From NCBI GenBank assembly GCA_037893225.1, contig JAZGUH010000278.1:474501-538500 (forward strand): a DNA stretch of 64,000 bases, read 5' to 3'. Source of the DNA: Hippasteria phrygiana. Lineage: Eukaryota; Echinodermata; Asteroidea; Valvatida; Goniasteridae. Position numbers and translations under genes: made by a program. This document shows positions 44,301 to 55,251 of this stretch, piece after piece. Numbering within the stretch: position 1 is the stretch's first letter; each line of letters opens with the position of its first letter. Under the pieces are notes generated by a model that was not told where the DNA came from, ran no database searches, and saw only the letters and a program-made list of their open reading frames with translations.

Positions 44301-45828
44301 CTTTTTTGAAACACATATAAGGGTAGGGACGATCGTCATAAAAATTAGTGTGTAGGTAGATAGTGCTACTAGCATGTTAAATCCGAGGTGACGTCATGAT
44401 GACGTCATCGGCTGATTTTCTATGATTATTTTAGTTCTATCCCAAATCCCATAGACTTTGTACACGAATTTTGTACGGGACACTTTGGTCACTAAACAAC
44501 ATCAGATCTTAATCAGGCTTAACACAAACAGAGACCCTAAGCTGAAAATGTATGCCGAAACGTGACGTCATGATGACGTCATCACGTGTCATGTAACATG
44601 AACTTAAAGGTCAAGTATGGAAGACGAAATGTGAATCATAAAATAATCTCAGATCTTAAACATAGCAAAGACATAGACCTTCTGATAATTTATGTTAAAG
44701 AAAAAAATAAAACGGAAAAGCCATGCGTTTGTTTACAACAGACGCAAAATTTTCGGCTTTTCCGCTACAGCAGCAAAGCCTTGGTTTTTGTTCTGTTCGC
44801 GCGATTGTGTAGTTTAGTACACTTTCGCCCAGGCATGAACACAATCTACTTGAAAATTGTTCGTTTTGCCACATTCAGAACAAAGGGCCACGTCCAAGAA
44901 CATCTCCAGGTTTTTTTTTGAATGAAATCGTTAGCTCAGAGGTCAAAAACACATGATTGCACAATACCCAGCTTCACACGGATATATAACTGGTGGGAGA
45001 GTAGGAGCTGGTTCGAAATTGACCGAGCCAAAACATGACACAACGGGTGGAAAATCATATTTTCCGCCTTAAAAAACCTTTCCAAATCACAAAAGCACGT
45101 GTCATTGGGATTCAGAGAAGTCTACTTTAGTGACAAAAAAGGCTTTTGGAATAATCAAATACTCCAGGAGCTAACATGAACACAATTAATACACAAATCC
45201 TAAACTACACAATACCCACTTTTTTGGTTTCTTCTTAAACACGAATTTTGTCTACGGCACTTTAGTCACTAAACAACATCAGATCTTATTCAAACTTAAT
45301 ACAAACATAGACCCTAATCTGAAATTGTGTGCCGAAAAGTGACATCATGATGACGTCATTATGTGTCACGTGATGTCATCTTAAAGGCGCATTTTTCAAG
45401 GCCCATATTAAGAGAACCGTAAGTCCAATTGCATTCAAACCTGGTATGTTGCTGGACAAGTACGTTATAAATAAAAATTGAGGTGACGTCATAATGACGT
45501 CATCATATGATTTTTATAGTAATTTCAAAGTTTTAACATTAAAGATTCTTAAAACCATATCTCATCAACAGAACATATGTTAAATTCAAAATTCTTTTTG
45601 TAATAGCTTTGTTAGCTCGTACATTCTTTTATATAAATGCGAAAAATTTCTGAAGTCATAATGACGTCATCAAAGGCATGATTTCTTGAAAGACATATAA
45701 GGGTAGACCATGTCTAATCGTCATGAAACTTGGTGGTTAGGTAGATTTGTCACTAGTTTACAAAATTCGAAATAACATCATAAAAACATATGGAAAAGCC
45801 CTATGTTCTTAAAAACATAGACCTCTAG
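41383..45828 (+). mobile_element. Helentron/HINE-like satellite element 2 (tandem copy)
   Basis: The near-exact second copy of element 1 without the 5' hairpin array. It begins at the T/CTT-rich tract and repeats the internal hairpin (44713-44745) and second GGCTTTTCCG (44755-44764). It ends in hairpin plus CTAG at 45825-45828 followed by T. One stem base differs from copy 1 (GCGTTTG here, GCGTATG there). Confidence 0.6.
41411..44594 (+). repeat. 605-bp satellite array, second copy
   Basis: The same units as 36960-40143 shifted by 4,451 bp. Confidence 0.9.
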
Positions 45829-45989
45829 TTTTTTTTTTTCTTCTTCTTCTTTTAGTTCTGACCAAAATCCCATAGACTTTGTACACGAATTTTGTCGGCG
45901 GCACTTTAGGTCTTAAAAAACCTCAGAACCTAACCAAACTTACATCAAACATAGACCCTAAGCTGAAATTGTATGTCGTAGAGTGACGT

Positions 45990-47780
45990 CGTGATGACGT
46001 CATCACGTGATTTTTTATGAATTTTTGAATTTTTAAAATCGTAACATTCTTTTAAATATATCTAGCGAACAAAACAAGATATTTTCAAAATTCTTTTTCT
46101 TATAGCTTTGGTATGTCTCAAAGATATGCCCTAAATTGCGAAAATTGTGTGACGTCATGATGACGTCATCAAAAATGTGTTTTTTTGTTAACGCATGTAA
46201 GGGTCAATCCGATTACAAAAATGTATACATTGAATTTTCCTGTACCCAATTCCAAAATTTCATGATCGTGGCTCACTCAAGTAAGAAATAACAGCCATTT
46301 CAAAATTTAGACCAAATTCAATATAACACAAAGGAATTCTGGGACGGGCTGATAACCATGGCTATTATGAGCTTGCTGTTTATAAAAGGGGTTGATTTCT
46401 AGTCTTTTTTCAAGTCGCTGAATTTTTGAAGTATTAAAATCGTAACATTCTTTTCAATATATCTAGCGAACAAAACAAGATATTTTCAAAATTATTTTTG
46501 TTACAGCTTTGGTATGTCTCAAAGATATGCCCTAAATGGCGAAAATTGTGTGACGTCATGATGACGTCATCAACAATATTTTTTTTTTTAAACGCATGTA
46601 AGGGTCAATCTGATTACAAAAATGTATACATTGTATTTTTCTGTACCCAATTCCAAAATTTCATGATCGTGGCTCACTCAAGTAAGAAATAACAGCCATT
46701 TCAAAATTTAGACCAAATTCAATATAACACAAAGGAATTCTGGGACGGGCTGATAACCATGGCTATTATGAGCTTGCTGTTTATAAAAGGGGTTGATTTC
46801 TAGTCTTTTTTCAAGTCGCTGAATTTTTGAAGTATTAAAATCGTAACATTCTTTTCAATATATCTAGCGAACAAAACAAGATATTTTCAAAATTCTTTTT
46901 GTTATAGCTTTGGTATGTCTCAAAGATATGCCCTAAAAGGCGAAAATTGTGTGACGTCATGATGACGTCATCAAAAATATGTTGTTTTTTTTACGCATGT
47001 AAGGGTCAATCCGATTACAAAAATGTATACATTGTATTTTTCTGTACCCAATTCCAAAATTTCATGATCGTGGCTCACTCAAGTAAGAAATGACAGCCAT
47101 TTCAAAATTTAGACCAAATTCAATATAACACAAAGGAATTCTGGGACGGGCTGATAACCATGGCTATTATGAGCTTGCTGTTTATAAAAGGGGTTGATTT
47201 CTTGTCTTTTTTCAAGTCGCTGAATTTTTGAAGTTTTAAAATCGTAACATTCTTTTCAATATATCTAGCGAACAAAACAAGATATTTTCAAAATTATTTT
47301 TGTTACAGCTTTGGTATGTCTCAAAGATATGCCCTAAATGGCGAAAATTGTGTGACGTCATGATGACGTCATCAACAATATTTTTTTTTTTTAACGCATA
47401 TAAGGGTCAATCTGATTGCAAAAATGTATACATTGAATTTTCCTGTACCTAATTCCAAAATTTCGTGATCGTGGCTCACTCAAGTAAGAAATAGGAGCCA
47501 TTTCAAAATGTAGACCAAATTCAATATAACACAAAGGAATTCTGGGAAGGGCTGATAACCATGGCTTAAATGTGCATGCTGTTTATAAAAGGGGTTGATT
47601 TGTAGTCTTTTTTCAAGTCGCTGAATTCTTGAAGTTTTATAATCGTAACATTCTTTTCACTATATCTAGCGAACAAAACAAGATATTTTCAAAATTCTTT
47701 TTGTTATAGCTTTGGTATGTCTCAAAGATATGCCCTAAAAAGCGAAAATTGTGTGACGTCATGATGACGTCATAAAAAAA
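45990..47780 (+). repeat. 401-bp satellite array, ~4.5 units
   Basis: TGACGTCATGATGACGTCATC recurs at 46150, 46551, 46952, 47353 and 47753. Each unit also holds TCAAGTAAGAAAT, GGAATTCTGGGA and CATGGCTATTATGAGCTTG-like words. Period 400-401 bp. Confidence 0.9.
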
Positions 47781-47789
47781 TTCGTTTTT

Positions 47790-48790
47790 CAAGTCGATAG
47801 AATATTGCCCATAGCATTTGTAAACGTTTACTTTCTTACCGGCCACATTGGCTACTTTTAAACTTGGCAGACACTTACCCCAACTGCTCACAATGTGTGC
47901 CGAACTTTTACGTCCTGATGACGTCATCACATGTCACGTGACGTCATCTTAAAGGGGCATTTTTCGAAGCCATATATCTACAAAAGTACAAGTCCGATTC
48001 AGTTGGAACGTAAGGTATGCCACCTGGTGTTATAGATGAAAATTGACATGACGTTATGATCAAGTCATAACATGTCACGTGGTGTCATCTTAAAGGGGCA
48101 CTCGCTAGATTATTGCCTATAGCATTTGTACACGTTTTCTTTCTTACCGGCACTTTGGGTACTTTTAAACTTGGCAGACACTTAGACTAACTGCTCACAA
48201 TGTGTGCCGAACTTTTACCTCTTGATGACGTCATGACATGCCACGTGACGTCATCTTAAAGGGGCAGTTTTTGAAGCCATATATCTACAAAAGTACAAAT
48301 TCGATTAAGTTGAAAAGTAATATCTAGGTAGCCCAGTGGGTTTATAGCTGAAAATTGACATGACATTATCATAATTGATGTCATCACATGTCACGTGACG
48401 TCATCTTAAAGGGGCAGTTTTTGAAGCCATATGTCTACAAAAGCACAAGTCCGATTAAGTTCAAAAGTAATATCTAGGTAGCCCAGTAGGTTTATAGATA
48501 AAAATTGAATTGACGTTATGATGACGTCATCACATGTCACGTGACGTCATCTTAAAGGGGCAGTTTTTGAAGCCATATATATACAAAATTACAAGTTCGA
48601 TTAAGTTGAAAAGTAATATCTAGGTAGCCCAGTAGGTTTATAGCTGAAAATTGACATGACATTATCATGATGTCATCACATGTCACGTGACGTCATCTTA
48701 AAGGGGCAGTTTTTGAAGCCATATCTACAAAAGTACAAGCTCGATTAAGTTGAAATGTAATATCTAAGTAGGCCAGCAGGTTTATAGATG
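47790..48790 (+). repeat. ~150-bp monomer array
   Basis: Six or so monomers are marked by CACGTGACGTCATCTTAAAG (47936, 48244, 48397, 48539, 48682 and a weaker one near 48077), each followed by GAAGCCATAT and a TCCGATTAAGTT-type word. The spacing of 140-170 bp matches the sub-repeat length inside the 605-bp unit. Confidence 0.8.
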
Positions 48791-49821
48791 AAAATTGACA
48801 TGACGTCATGATGACGTCATCATACGATTTTATAGTAATTTTTAAGTTTTTGAACTTCAAAGTTTCTTAAAGCCATATCTCACCAACAGAACATGCTAAA
48901 TTCAAAATTCTTTTTGTAATAGCTTTGTTAGCTCCTATATTCCTTTACATAAATGTGAAAATTGTGTGACGTCATCATTACGTCATCAAAAATAGGCTTT
49001 TTGAAACACATATAAGGGTTGGTCCGAGCGTCATAAAAATTGGTGGGTAAGTAGATAGTGATACTAGCATGTAAAATCCGAGGTGACGTCATGATGACGT
49101 CATCGGCTGATTTTCTGTTAATTTTTTAGTCATGATGACCATCAAATTATTTGTATATTTTTTTAAGGTTTTGAAATTTTAAGCCATATCTCATTAACAG
49201 AATATAATAAATTCGAAATTCCTTTTTGTAATCAATTCATTAGGTCAGAGTTATGTATGTTAAAATGTGTAACATCATCCTGACGTCATCAAAATGCCCT
49301 TTTAAAAAACACATGAGAGTAAGTGGATCGTTATGAAAATTTGTAAAATCTGAAGTGACGTGATTGGCTGATTTTGTAGGAATTTTTCATTTTTTTCAAT
49401 TTTTTTAAACTGTCATTGATCAGATTGACTGCAATCTTGACACAAGCCAAGACCACGTTCCGAATATGTGACGTCATGACGACGCTATCCTACGATTTTA
49501 TGTTGATTGTTAGGTTTTTTTAAATTTTTTATGTAATTTCTAACCGGGACTTGCGCCACATAACAGCCTAAGGTCTTAAACAAGTTTGTCATATATATCC
49601 TATAATGGAAATTACATAACCAAGAAAGAAGTCAGGATGGCGTCACGCTTAAAGGTCAAGTTTGAAGTAGCAAAAGACATAGAAGTGATGGAGCTTTGTG
49701 CTTAATATAACAGAAAAACGGAAAAGCCCTGCGTCTGTTTGCAAGAGACGCAAGATGTCTAGTTGGCTTTTCCGAAATCCTTCGGAAAAGGCTTTGTTTT
49801 TGTTCTGATTTTTTTTTTTTT

Positions 49822-49871
49822 TCTTCTTCTTCTTCTTCTTCTTCTTCTTCTTCTTCTTCTTCTTCTTCTTT
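49822..49871 (+). repeat. (CTT)n microsatellite
   Basis: A pure TTC/CTT run of about 16 copies following the T tract of the 5' unit of element 4. Equivalent tracts after the other 5' ends are short (3-4 copies). Confidence 0.9.
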
Positions 49872-49872
49872 T

Positions 49873-52560
49873 AGTTCTGACCAAAATCCCATAGACTTTG
49901 TACACGAATTTTGTCGGCGGCACTTTAGGTCTTAAAAAACCTCAGAACCTAACCAAACTTACCTCAAACGTAGACCCTAAGCTGAAATTGTATGTCGTAG
50001 AGTGACGTCATGATGACGTCATCACGTGTCACGTGACGTCATCCTAAATGTGCGTTTTTCAAGGGCCCATATCTAGAGAACGGTATATCCAATTTCCTTC
50101 AAACCTGGTATGTTGGTAGGCTAGCTCGTGTTATAGATGGAAATTGACGTGACGTCATGATGACGTCATCATGCGATTTTATAGTAATTTTTAAGTTTTT
50201 GAACTTTAAAGTTTCTTAAAGCCATATCTCACCAACAGAACATGCTAAATTCAAAATTCTTTTTGTAATAGCTCTGTTAGCTCCTATATTCTTTCACATA
50301 AATGTGAAAAATGTGTGACGTCATCATGACGTCATCAAAAATATGCTTTTTTGAAACACATATAAGAGTAGGGACGATCGTCATAAAAATTAGTGTGCAG
50401 GTAGATAATGCTACTAGGATGTTAAATCCGAGGTGACGTCATGATGACGTCATCGGCTGATTTTCTATGAATTTTTAGTTCTATCCCAAATCCCACAGAC
50501 TTTGTACACGAATTTTGTACGGGACACTTTGGTCACTAAACAACATCAGATCTTAATCAAACTTAACACAAACAGAGACCCTAAGCTGAAAATGTATGCC
50601 AAAACGTGACGTCATGATGACGTCATCACGTGTCATGTGACGTCATCTTAAAGGTGCATTTTGGAAGGGCCCATATCTAGAGAACGGTACGTCCGATTGC
50701 CTTCAAACCAGGTATGTTGGTATGGTAGCTCGTGTTATAGATGAAAATTGAGGTGACGTCATGATGACGTCATCATACGATTTTACAGTAATATTAAAGT
50801 TTTTGAACTTCAAAGTTTCTTAAAGCCATATCTCATCAACAGAACATGCTAAATTCAAAATTCTTTTTGTAATAGCTTTGTTAGCTCCTATATTCTTTCA
50901 CATAAATTTGAAAAATGTGTGACGTCATCATGACGTCATCAAAAATATGCTTTTTTGAAACACATATAAGGGTAGGGACGATCGTCATAAAAATTAGTGT
51001 GCAGGTAGATAGTGCTACTAGCATGTTAAATCCGAGGTGACGTCATGATGACGTCATCGGCTGATTTTCTATGAATTTTTAGTTCTATCCCAAATCCCAT
51101 AGACTTTGTACACGAATTTTGTACGGGACAATTTGGTCACTAAACAACATCAGATCTTAATCAGGCTTAACACAAACAGAGACCCTAAGCTGAAAATGTA
51201 TACCAAAACGTGACGTCATGATGACGTCATCACGTGTCATGTGACGTCATCTTAAAGGTGCATTTTTCAAGGGCCCATATCTAGAGAACGGTACGTCCGA
51301 TTGCCTTCAAACCAGGTATGTTGGTATGGTAGCTCGTGTTATAGATGAAAATTGGGGTGACGTCATGATAACGTCATCATACGATTTTACAGTAATATTA
51401 AAGTTTTTGAACTTCAAAGTTTCCTAAAGCCATATCTCATCAACAGAACACGCTAAATTCAAAATTCTTTTTGTAATAGCTTTGTTAGCTCCTATATTCT
51501 TTCACATAAATGTGAAAAATGTGTGACGTCATCATGACGTCATCAAAAATATGCTTTTTTGAAACACATATAAGGGTAGGGACGATCGTCATAAAAATTA
51601 GTGTGCAGGTAGATAGTGATACTAGCATGTTAAATCCGAGGTGACGTCATGATGACGTCATCGGCTGATTTTCTATGAATTTTTAGTTCTATCCCAAATC
51701 CCATAGACTTTGTACACGAATTTTGTACGGGACAATTTGGTCACTAAACAACATCAGATCTTAATCAGGCTTAACACAAACAGAGACCCTAAGCTGAAAA
51801 TGTATACCAAAACGTGACGTCATGATGACGTCATCACGTGTCATGTGACGTCATCTTAAAGGTGCATTTTTCAAGGGCCCATATCTAGAGAACGGTACGT
51901 CCGATTGCCTTCAAACCAGGTATGTTGGTATGGTAGCTCGTGTTATAGATGAAAATTGAGGTGACGTCATGATGACGTCATCATACGATTTTACAGTAAT
52001 ATTAAAGTTTTTGAACTTCAAAGTTTCCTAAAGCCATATCTCATCAACAGAACACGCTAAATTCAAAATTCTTTTTGTAATAGCTTTGTTAGCTCCTATA
52101 TTCTTTCACATAAATGTGAAAAATGTGTGACGTCATCATGACGTCATCAAAAATATGCTTTTTTGAAACACATATAAGGGTAGGGACGATCGTCATAAAA
52201 ATTAGTGTGCAGGTAGATAGTGATACTAGCATGTTAAATCCGAGGTGACGTCATGATGACGTCATCGGCTGATTTTCTATGATTATTTTAGTTCTATCCC
52301 AAATCCCATAGACTTTGTACACGAATTTTGTACGGGACACTTTGGTCACTAAACAACATCAGATCTTAATCAGGCTTAACACAAACAGAGACCCTAAGCT
52401 GAAAATGTATGCCGAAACGTGACGTCATGATGACGTCATCACGTGTCATGTGACGTCATCTTAAAGGTGCATTTTTCAAGGGCCCATATCTAGAGAACGG
52501 TACGTCCGATTGCCTTCAAACCTGGTATGTTGCTAGTGTATCTCGTGTTATAGATGAAAA
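49873..52560 (+). repeat. 605-bp satellite array, third locus (~4.5 units)
   Basis: Unit starts at 49873, 50478, 51082, 51686 and 52291. The units share the layout of 36960-40143 and the same TGACGTCA clusters. The last unit degrades after 52520. Confidence 0.9.
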
Positions 52561-52854
52561 TTGAGGTGCCATCATGATAACGTCATCAACTGATTTTCTA
52601 TGAATTTTTTAATATTTAACATATTATTATATATTACTGTCATTGATCAGATTGACTCCAATCTCGACACAGGCCAACACCATGTATAAGTACTATCCTT
52701 ATAATGTCATCATAGGTCAAGTAATATAAACTTAAAGGTCAACTTTCAAGTAAGAAATCTAGATCATGAAATAATCTCAGATCTTAGAAAACTCAGCGAA
52801 AACAAAACCCTTAACAACTTTAATGCTGATAAAAAAAAAACCAGGAAAAGCCAT

Positions 52855-52889
52855 GCGTCTGTTGACCTCAACAGACGCTTAACCTCTAG
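52855..52889 (+). terminator. 3'-terminal hairpin plus CTAG of element 4
   Basis: Stem GCGTCTGTTG/CAACAGACGC, loop ACCT, 7-nt spacer, CTAG, then T. In rolling-circle transposons such a structure marks the transposition terminator; here that role is inferred from structure. Equivalent ends occur at 41350-41377, 45801-45828 and 49731-49762, with unrelated or shorter stems. Confidence 0.6.
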
Positions 52890-52997
52890 TTATTATTTTT
52901 ACTGTTCATCTCACTTGATATAGTGCTACGCAGCACCCCAAATTTCTTCTCACAAAAAATTAGTAGTCTGGTTCCCTGATCAGCAATTTATAGAGTA

Positions 52998-53127
52998 AGG
53001 CCGTGTCCGAAACGGGCTTCCAGAGCTAAGGCTACGGCTATTGTCAGCATTTCTTCACGTACACATGTAGTTGTAATGGGCCCACACCTAGACAATAGCC
53101 CTAGACAAGAGTTTCGGATGCAGCCTA
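52998..53127. mobile_element. ~130-bp MITE, ends AAGGCCGTGTCCGAAAC
   Basis: AAGGCCGTGTCCGAAAC at the left is mirrored by GTTTCGGATGCAGCCTAA at the right, and internal blocks (GGCTATT, AATAGCC) pair too. Confidence 0.6.
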
Positions 53128-53856
53128 AGTGAGTTATCAGGTCGGGCCGGCAATCGTTGTTTTTTGCTGTTTGCAAAATGTTGTATACTACGTTTAACAG
53201 CCGCAGTTTTTTGCAGTGTATGGAAAGTGTTTCTGAAGTTGCGGGGTAAGCACATAGCTAGCTATGTATGAGCTCCGTGCACAACTATATACCCCCTCAG
53301 CGGAAAGAAAAGGCGAGTTGGGGGTCAATATCGACGCCATCTTACCTGACTTCAATTTAAGTGTCTGGTTCCTGCTGTGATATTCTTATTGAAAACGCAA
53401 TTATCGAGAGTCAGCGAACAGACAAAGCAATCCCACTGGTATACGAGTATCAAATGAACAAGGAGCGCGGTGCGGATACCAGCGACGTACTGCCCACGGA
53501 AGTGCGGTTGCTATGTGGACAGCGCCCTCATTCGACGGCGCACGGAGCCCATAGTCTACTCTATTCACATCGATAGGACGTTTAAGGGAAGGTTCCCTCA
53601 AAAATATTTACCTTGATCGTATTCTTCAAATGGGTAGCTTAAGCAGACACCTGTTTTCGAAAAAAGAAAAAATGGCGAAAACGATCAGAAACGGGGAAAA
53701 GTTTGCTTGAAGTGAATTTTGCGCTTTAATTTTGGCATGTCACAATTAACACCGATAAAACAAACAAGAAGGTCTGGGGTGGTACATACCACGCATCCTC
53801 AAAAACGAAATACACGACAATGTAAAATAATTATGCATATTTTTAGGCTCAGATCA
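53128..53856. other. no gene recognised
   Basis: Short ORFs only (for example 53361-53576), with no recognised family. Confidence 0.4.
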
Positions 53857-54012
53857 GGGGCTAATTTCATAGAGCTGCTTAAGCACAACATTTGCTTAAC
53901 CAAAACCTTGCTTAGTAAAATCGGGTAACCGGCCAAAACTCCATGTGATTGTTACGCTAAGTAAACAACAGCTAAAATACTTGTCACAAGCAATAAACAT
54001 GAGCTATTTGGT

Positions 54013-54116
54013 GATATGGCGGACACAATGGGAGGGCGCCATTTGATTTGGGTAAACAGTTTGTATGGTTTACCCAAATTAAATGGCGCCCTCCCATTGT
54101 GTCCACCATATCCCAA
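54013..54116. repeat. central ~45-bp-arm hairpin
   Basis: GATATGGCGGACACAATGGG..GGTAAAC is mirrored by GTTTACC..CCCATTGTGTCCACCATATC around a short loop. Arms differ at only a few bases. It may be a separate MITE nested in the fold-back. Confidence 0.8.
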
Positions 54117-54208
54117 AAAGGCTAATGTTATGTATATTTGCATGTGACTGGCTGTTTACTTCGCATAACAATCACATGGAGATTTGGTCGGTAACCCCAT
54201 TTTATTAA

Positions 54209-54820
54209 AGGGACACATTGCCTTCAAATGTCATGAAATGTTGCTGTTTGGAAATGTTCCTTATCTTTTATAAGAGTTGTTCATGCAAAAACACGTATAA
54301 TGTGTTGCAATTAGTGAGTAGTGATTACAAAACAAAAACAATGCCTTTGACCCTGACCCGCGAGACATAGACTTATCTCCAGTAGTAAATACCACTGTCT
54401 AAATAATGCGCAAAATACGTTGTAAGAGTCTTTAGGCTTGCGCCGCAGCCAGTGGCCTTGTAAACCTATCATATGTACCATTCTCTACCTCGCGACCATT
54501 GAGATCATCAATGCTCGCGACACATGTCGCCAGTGCTGCGCGCCGTGCCACAGTACATCAACATGGATCAACAGAATGTACTTCAACCAGCTGCGACTGG
54601 AAATACGACTGGTGAACACAGTCCGCCATTTTGTTTAGTCAACAATTTGGTTCTACAAAATGGCGGACCGTTATTTGTCACGAAATTAAACAATATTAAA
54701 CACGCAATTTAAAGGGATAGTTATGTGAATCTTTATATTCTACTTTAAAAAAAAGCTTCCCAACCATATCCATTTCAGTTTTATAGCCCAAATCGCAAAA
54801 TCCAAAGCAATGTGTCCCTT
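54209..54820. mobile_element. ~612-bp piggyBac-like MITE, copy 1 (TTAA)
   Basis: Ends AGGGACACATTGCC and GCAATGTGTCCCT are inverted repeats flanked by TTAA (54205-54208 and 54821-54824). Internal palindrome AGTCCGCCATTTTGT/ACAAAATGGCGGACC. Other copies are at 59704-60304 and 63224-63830. TTAA target duplications are typical of the piggyBac superfamily. No transposase. Confidence 0.8.
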
Positions 54821-55251
54821 TTAAGCAAGTTTGTTTGTGCTTCAACATTTGTTCCGCTTCAGCAGCTTCATTAGCAGGGTTTCAAATATGGGGAAGTATT
54901 TGGACTTATGTTGTATTTACTCACTTTTTTAAAAAGGAATATAACCTGCTAAAATCGTAACTCGGTTTGTCGGCAAACAAACAATTCAAATTATGATTAC
55001 TTACTACGTATAGTGCAGTGCTGGGGAAGGTTACATGCGATTCACCAAGGTTTAAAAACCAAGGGGAAAAATCTTGAGGGAGTGACTGAACTGTTGATCT
55101 CTTCCCCATTAACCTTAAATGACCGGGGAGATATTAAAACTCAGCCACTCGCCAACTTAACCCAATTTGAACCAGTGGTTGAATTCACTGTTGCAACAAG
55201 AAATTCTAACCTAACCCGAAATGTCCACGTGTTATGATCCTGGGGGATAGG

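Larger units (their letters stand above)
36932..45833 (+). repeat. 4,451-bp tandem duplication, near-identical copies
   Basis: The copies 36932-41382 and 41383-45833 line up at a constant offset of 4,451 bp. By eye I found fewer than about 15 base differences, for example near 38593/43044, 39275/43726, 39784/44235, 40166/44617, 40279/44730 and 40444/44895. The junctions lie in the T/CTT-rich tract after CTAG. It is a very recent duplication or an assembly duplication. Confidence 0.9.
45834..49762 (+). mobile_element. Helentron/HINE-like satellite element 3 (diverged)
   Basis: Starts with the same CTT-rich tract and TTAGTTCTGACCAAAATCCC, then departs into a 401-bp array (about 45990-47780), a ~150-bp array (about 47790-48790) and a region like the 605-bp unit (48790-49400). 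It ends with CGGAAAAGCC (49719-49728), a 6-bp-stem hairpin (49731-49751), AAGATGT and CTAG (49759-49762). The next element begins two bases later (GGCTTTTCCG at 49765), a head-to-tail junction. Confidence 0.6.
49765..52889 (+). mobile_element. Helentron/HINE-like satellite element 4, most complete
   Basis: The 5' end is GGCTTTTCCG with its hairpin (49765-49790), then T/CTT tract and 605-bp units (49873-52560). The end has GGAAAAGCC (52844-52852), a perfect 10-bp-stem, 4-nt-loop hairpin (52855-52878), TTAACCT and CTAG (52886-52889) followed by TTATT. This is the cleanest copy of the family: 5' motif, its subterminal inverse, hairpin, 7-nt spacer and CTAG-T. Confidence 0.65.
53857..54879. mobile_element. 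fold-back element (~407 bp) interrupted by a TTAA MITE
   Basis: The left half (CTAATTTCATAGAGCTGCTT, CTCCATGTGATTGTTACGC, AAGTAAACA) is mirrored on the right (TGTTTACTT, GCATAACAATCACATGGAG). After the inserted MITE the mirror continues as AAGCAAG..TGTGCTTCAACATTTG..CAGCAGCTTCATTAGC. Removing 54209-54820 and one TTAA restores the palindrome. The centre is another hairpin (54013-54116). Confidence 0.75.

Noticed and set aside
40135..44921. Two ~105-codon plus-strand ORFs (starting near 40135 and 44586)
   Set aside because: They span the GGAAAAGCC/hairpin junction of the satellite elements and are identical because of the 4,451-bp duplication. No domain.
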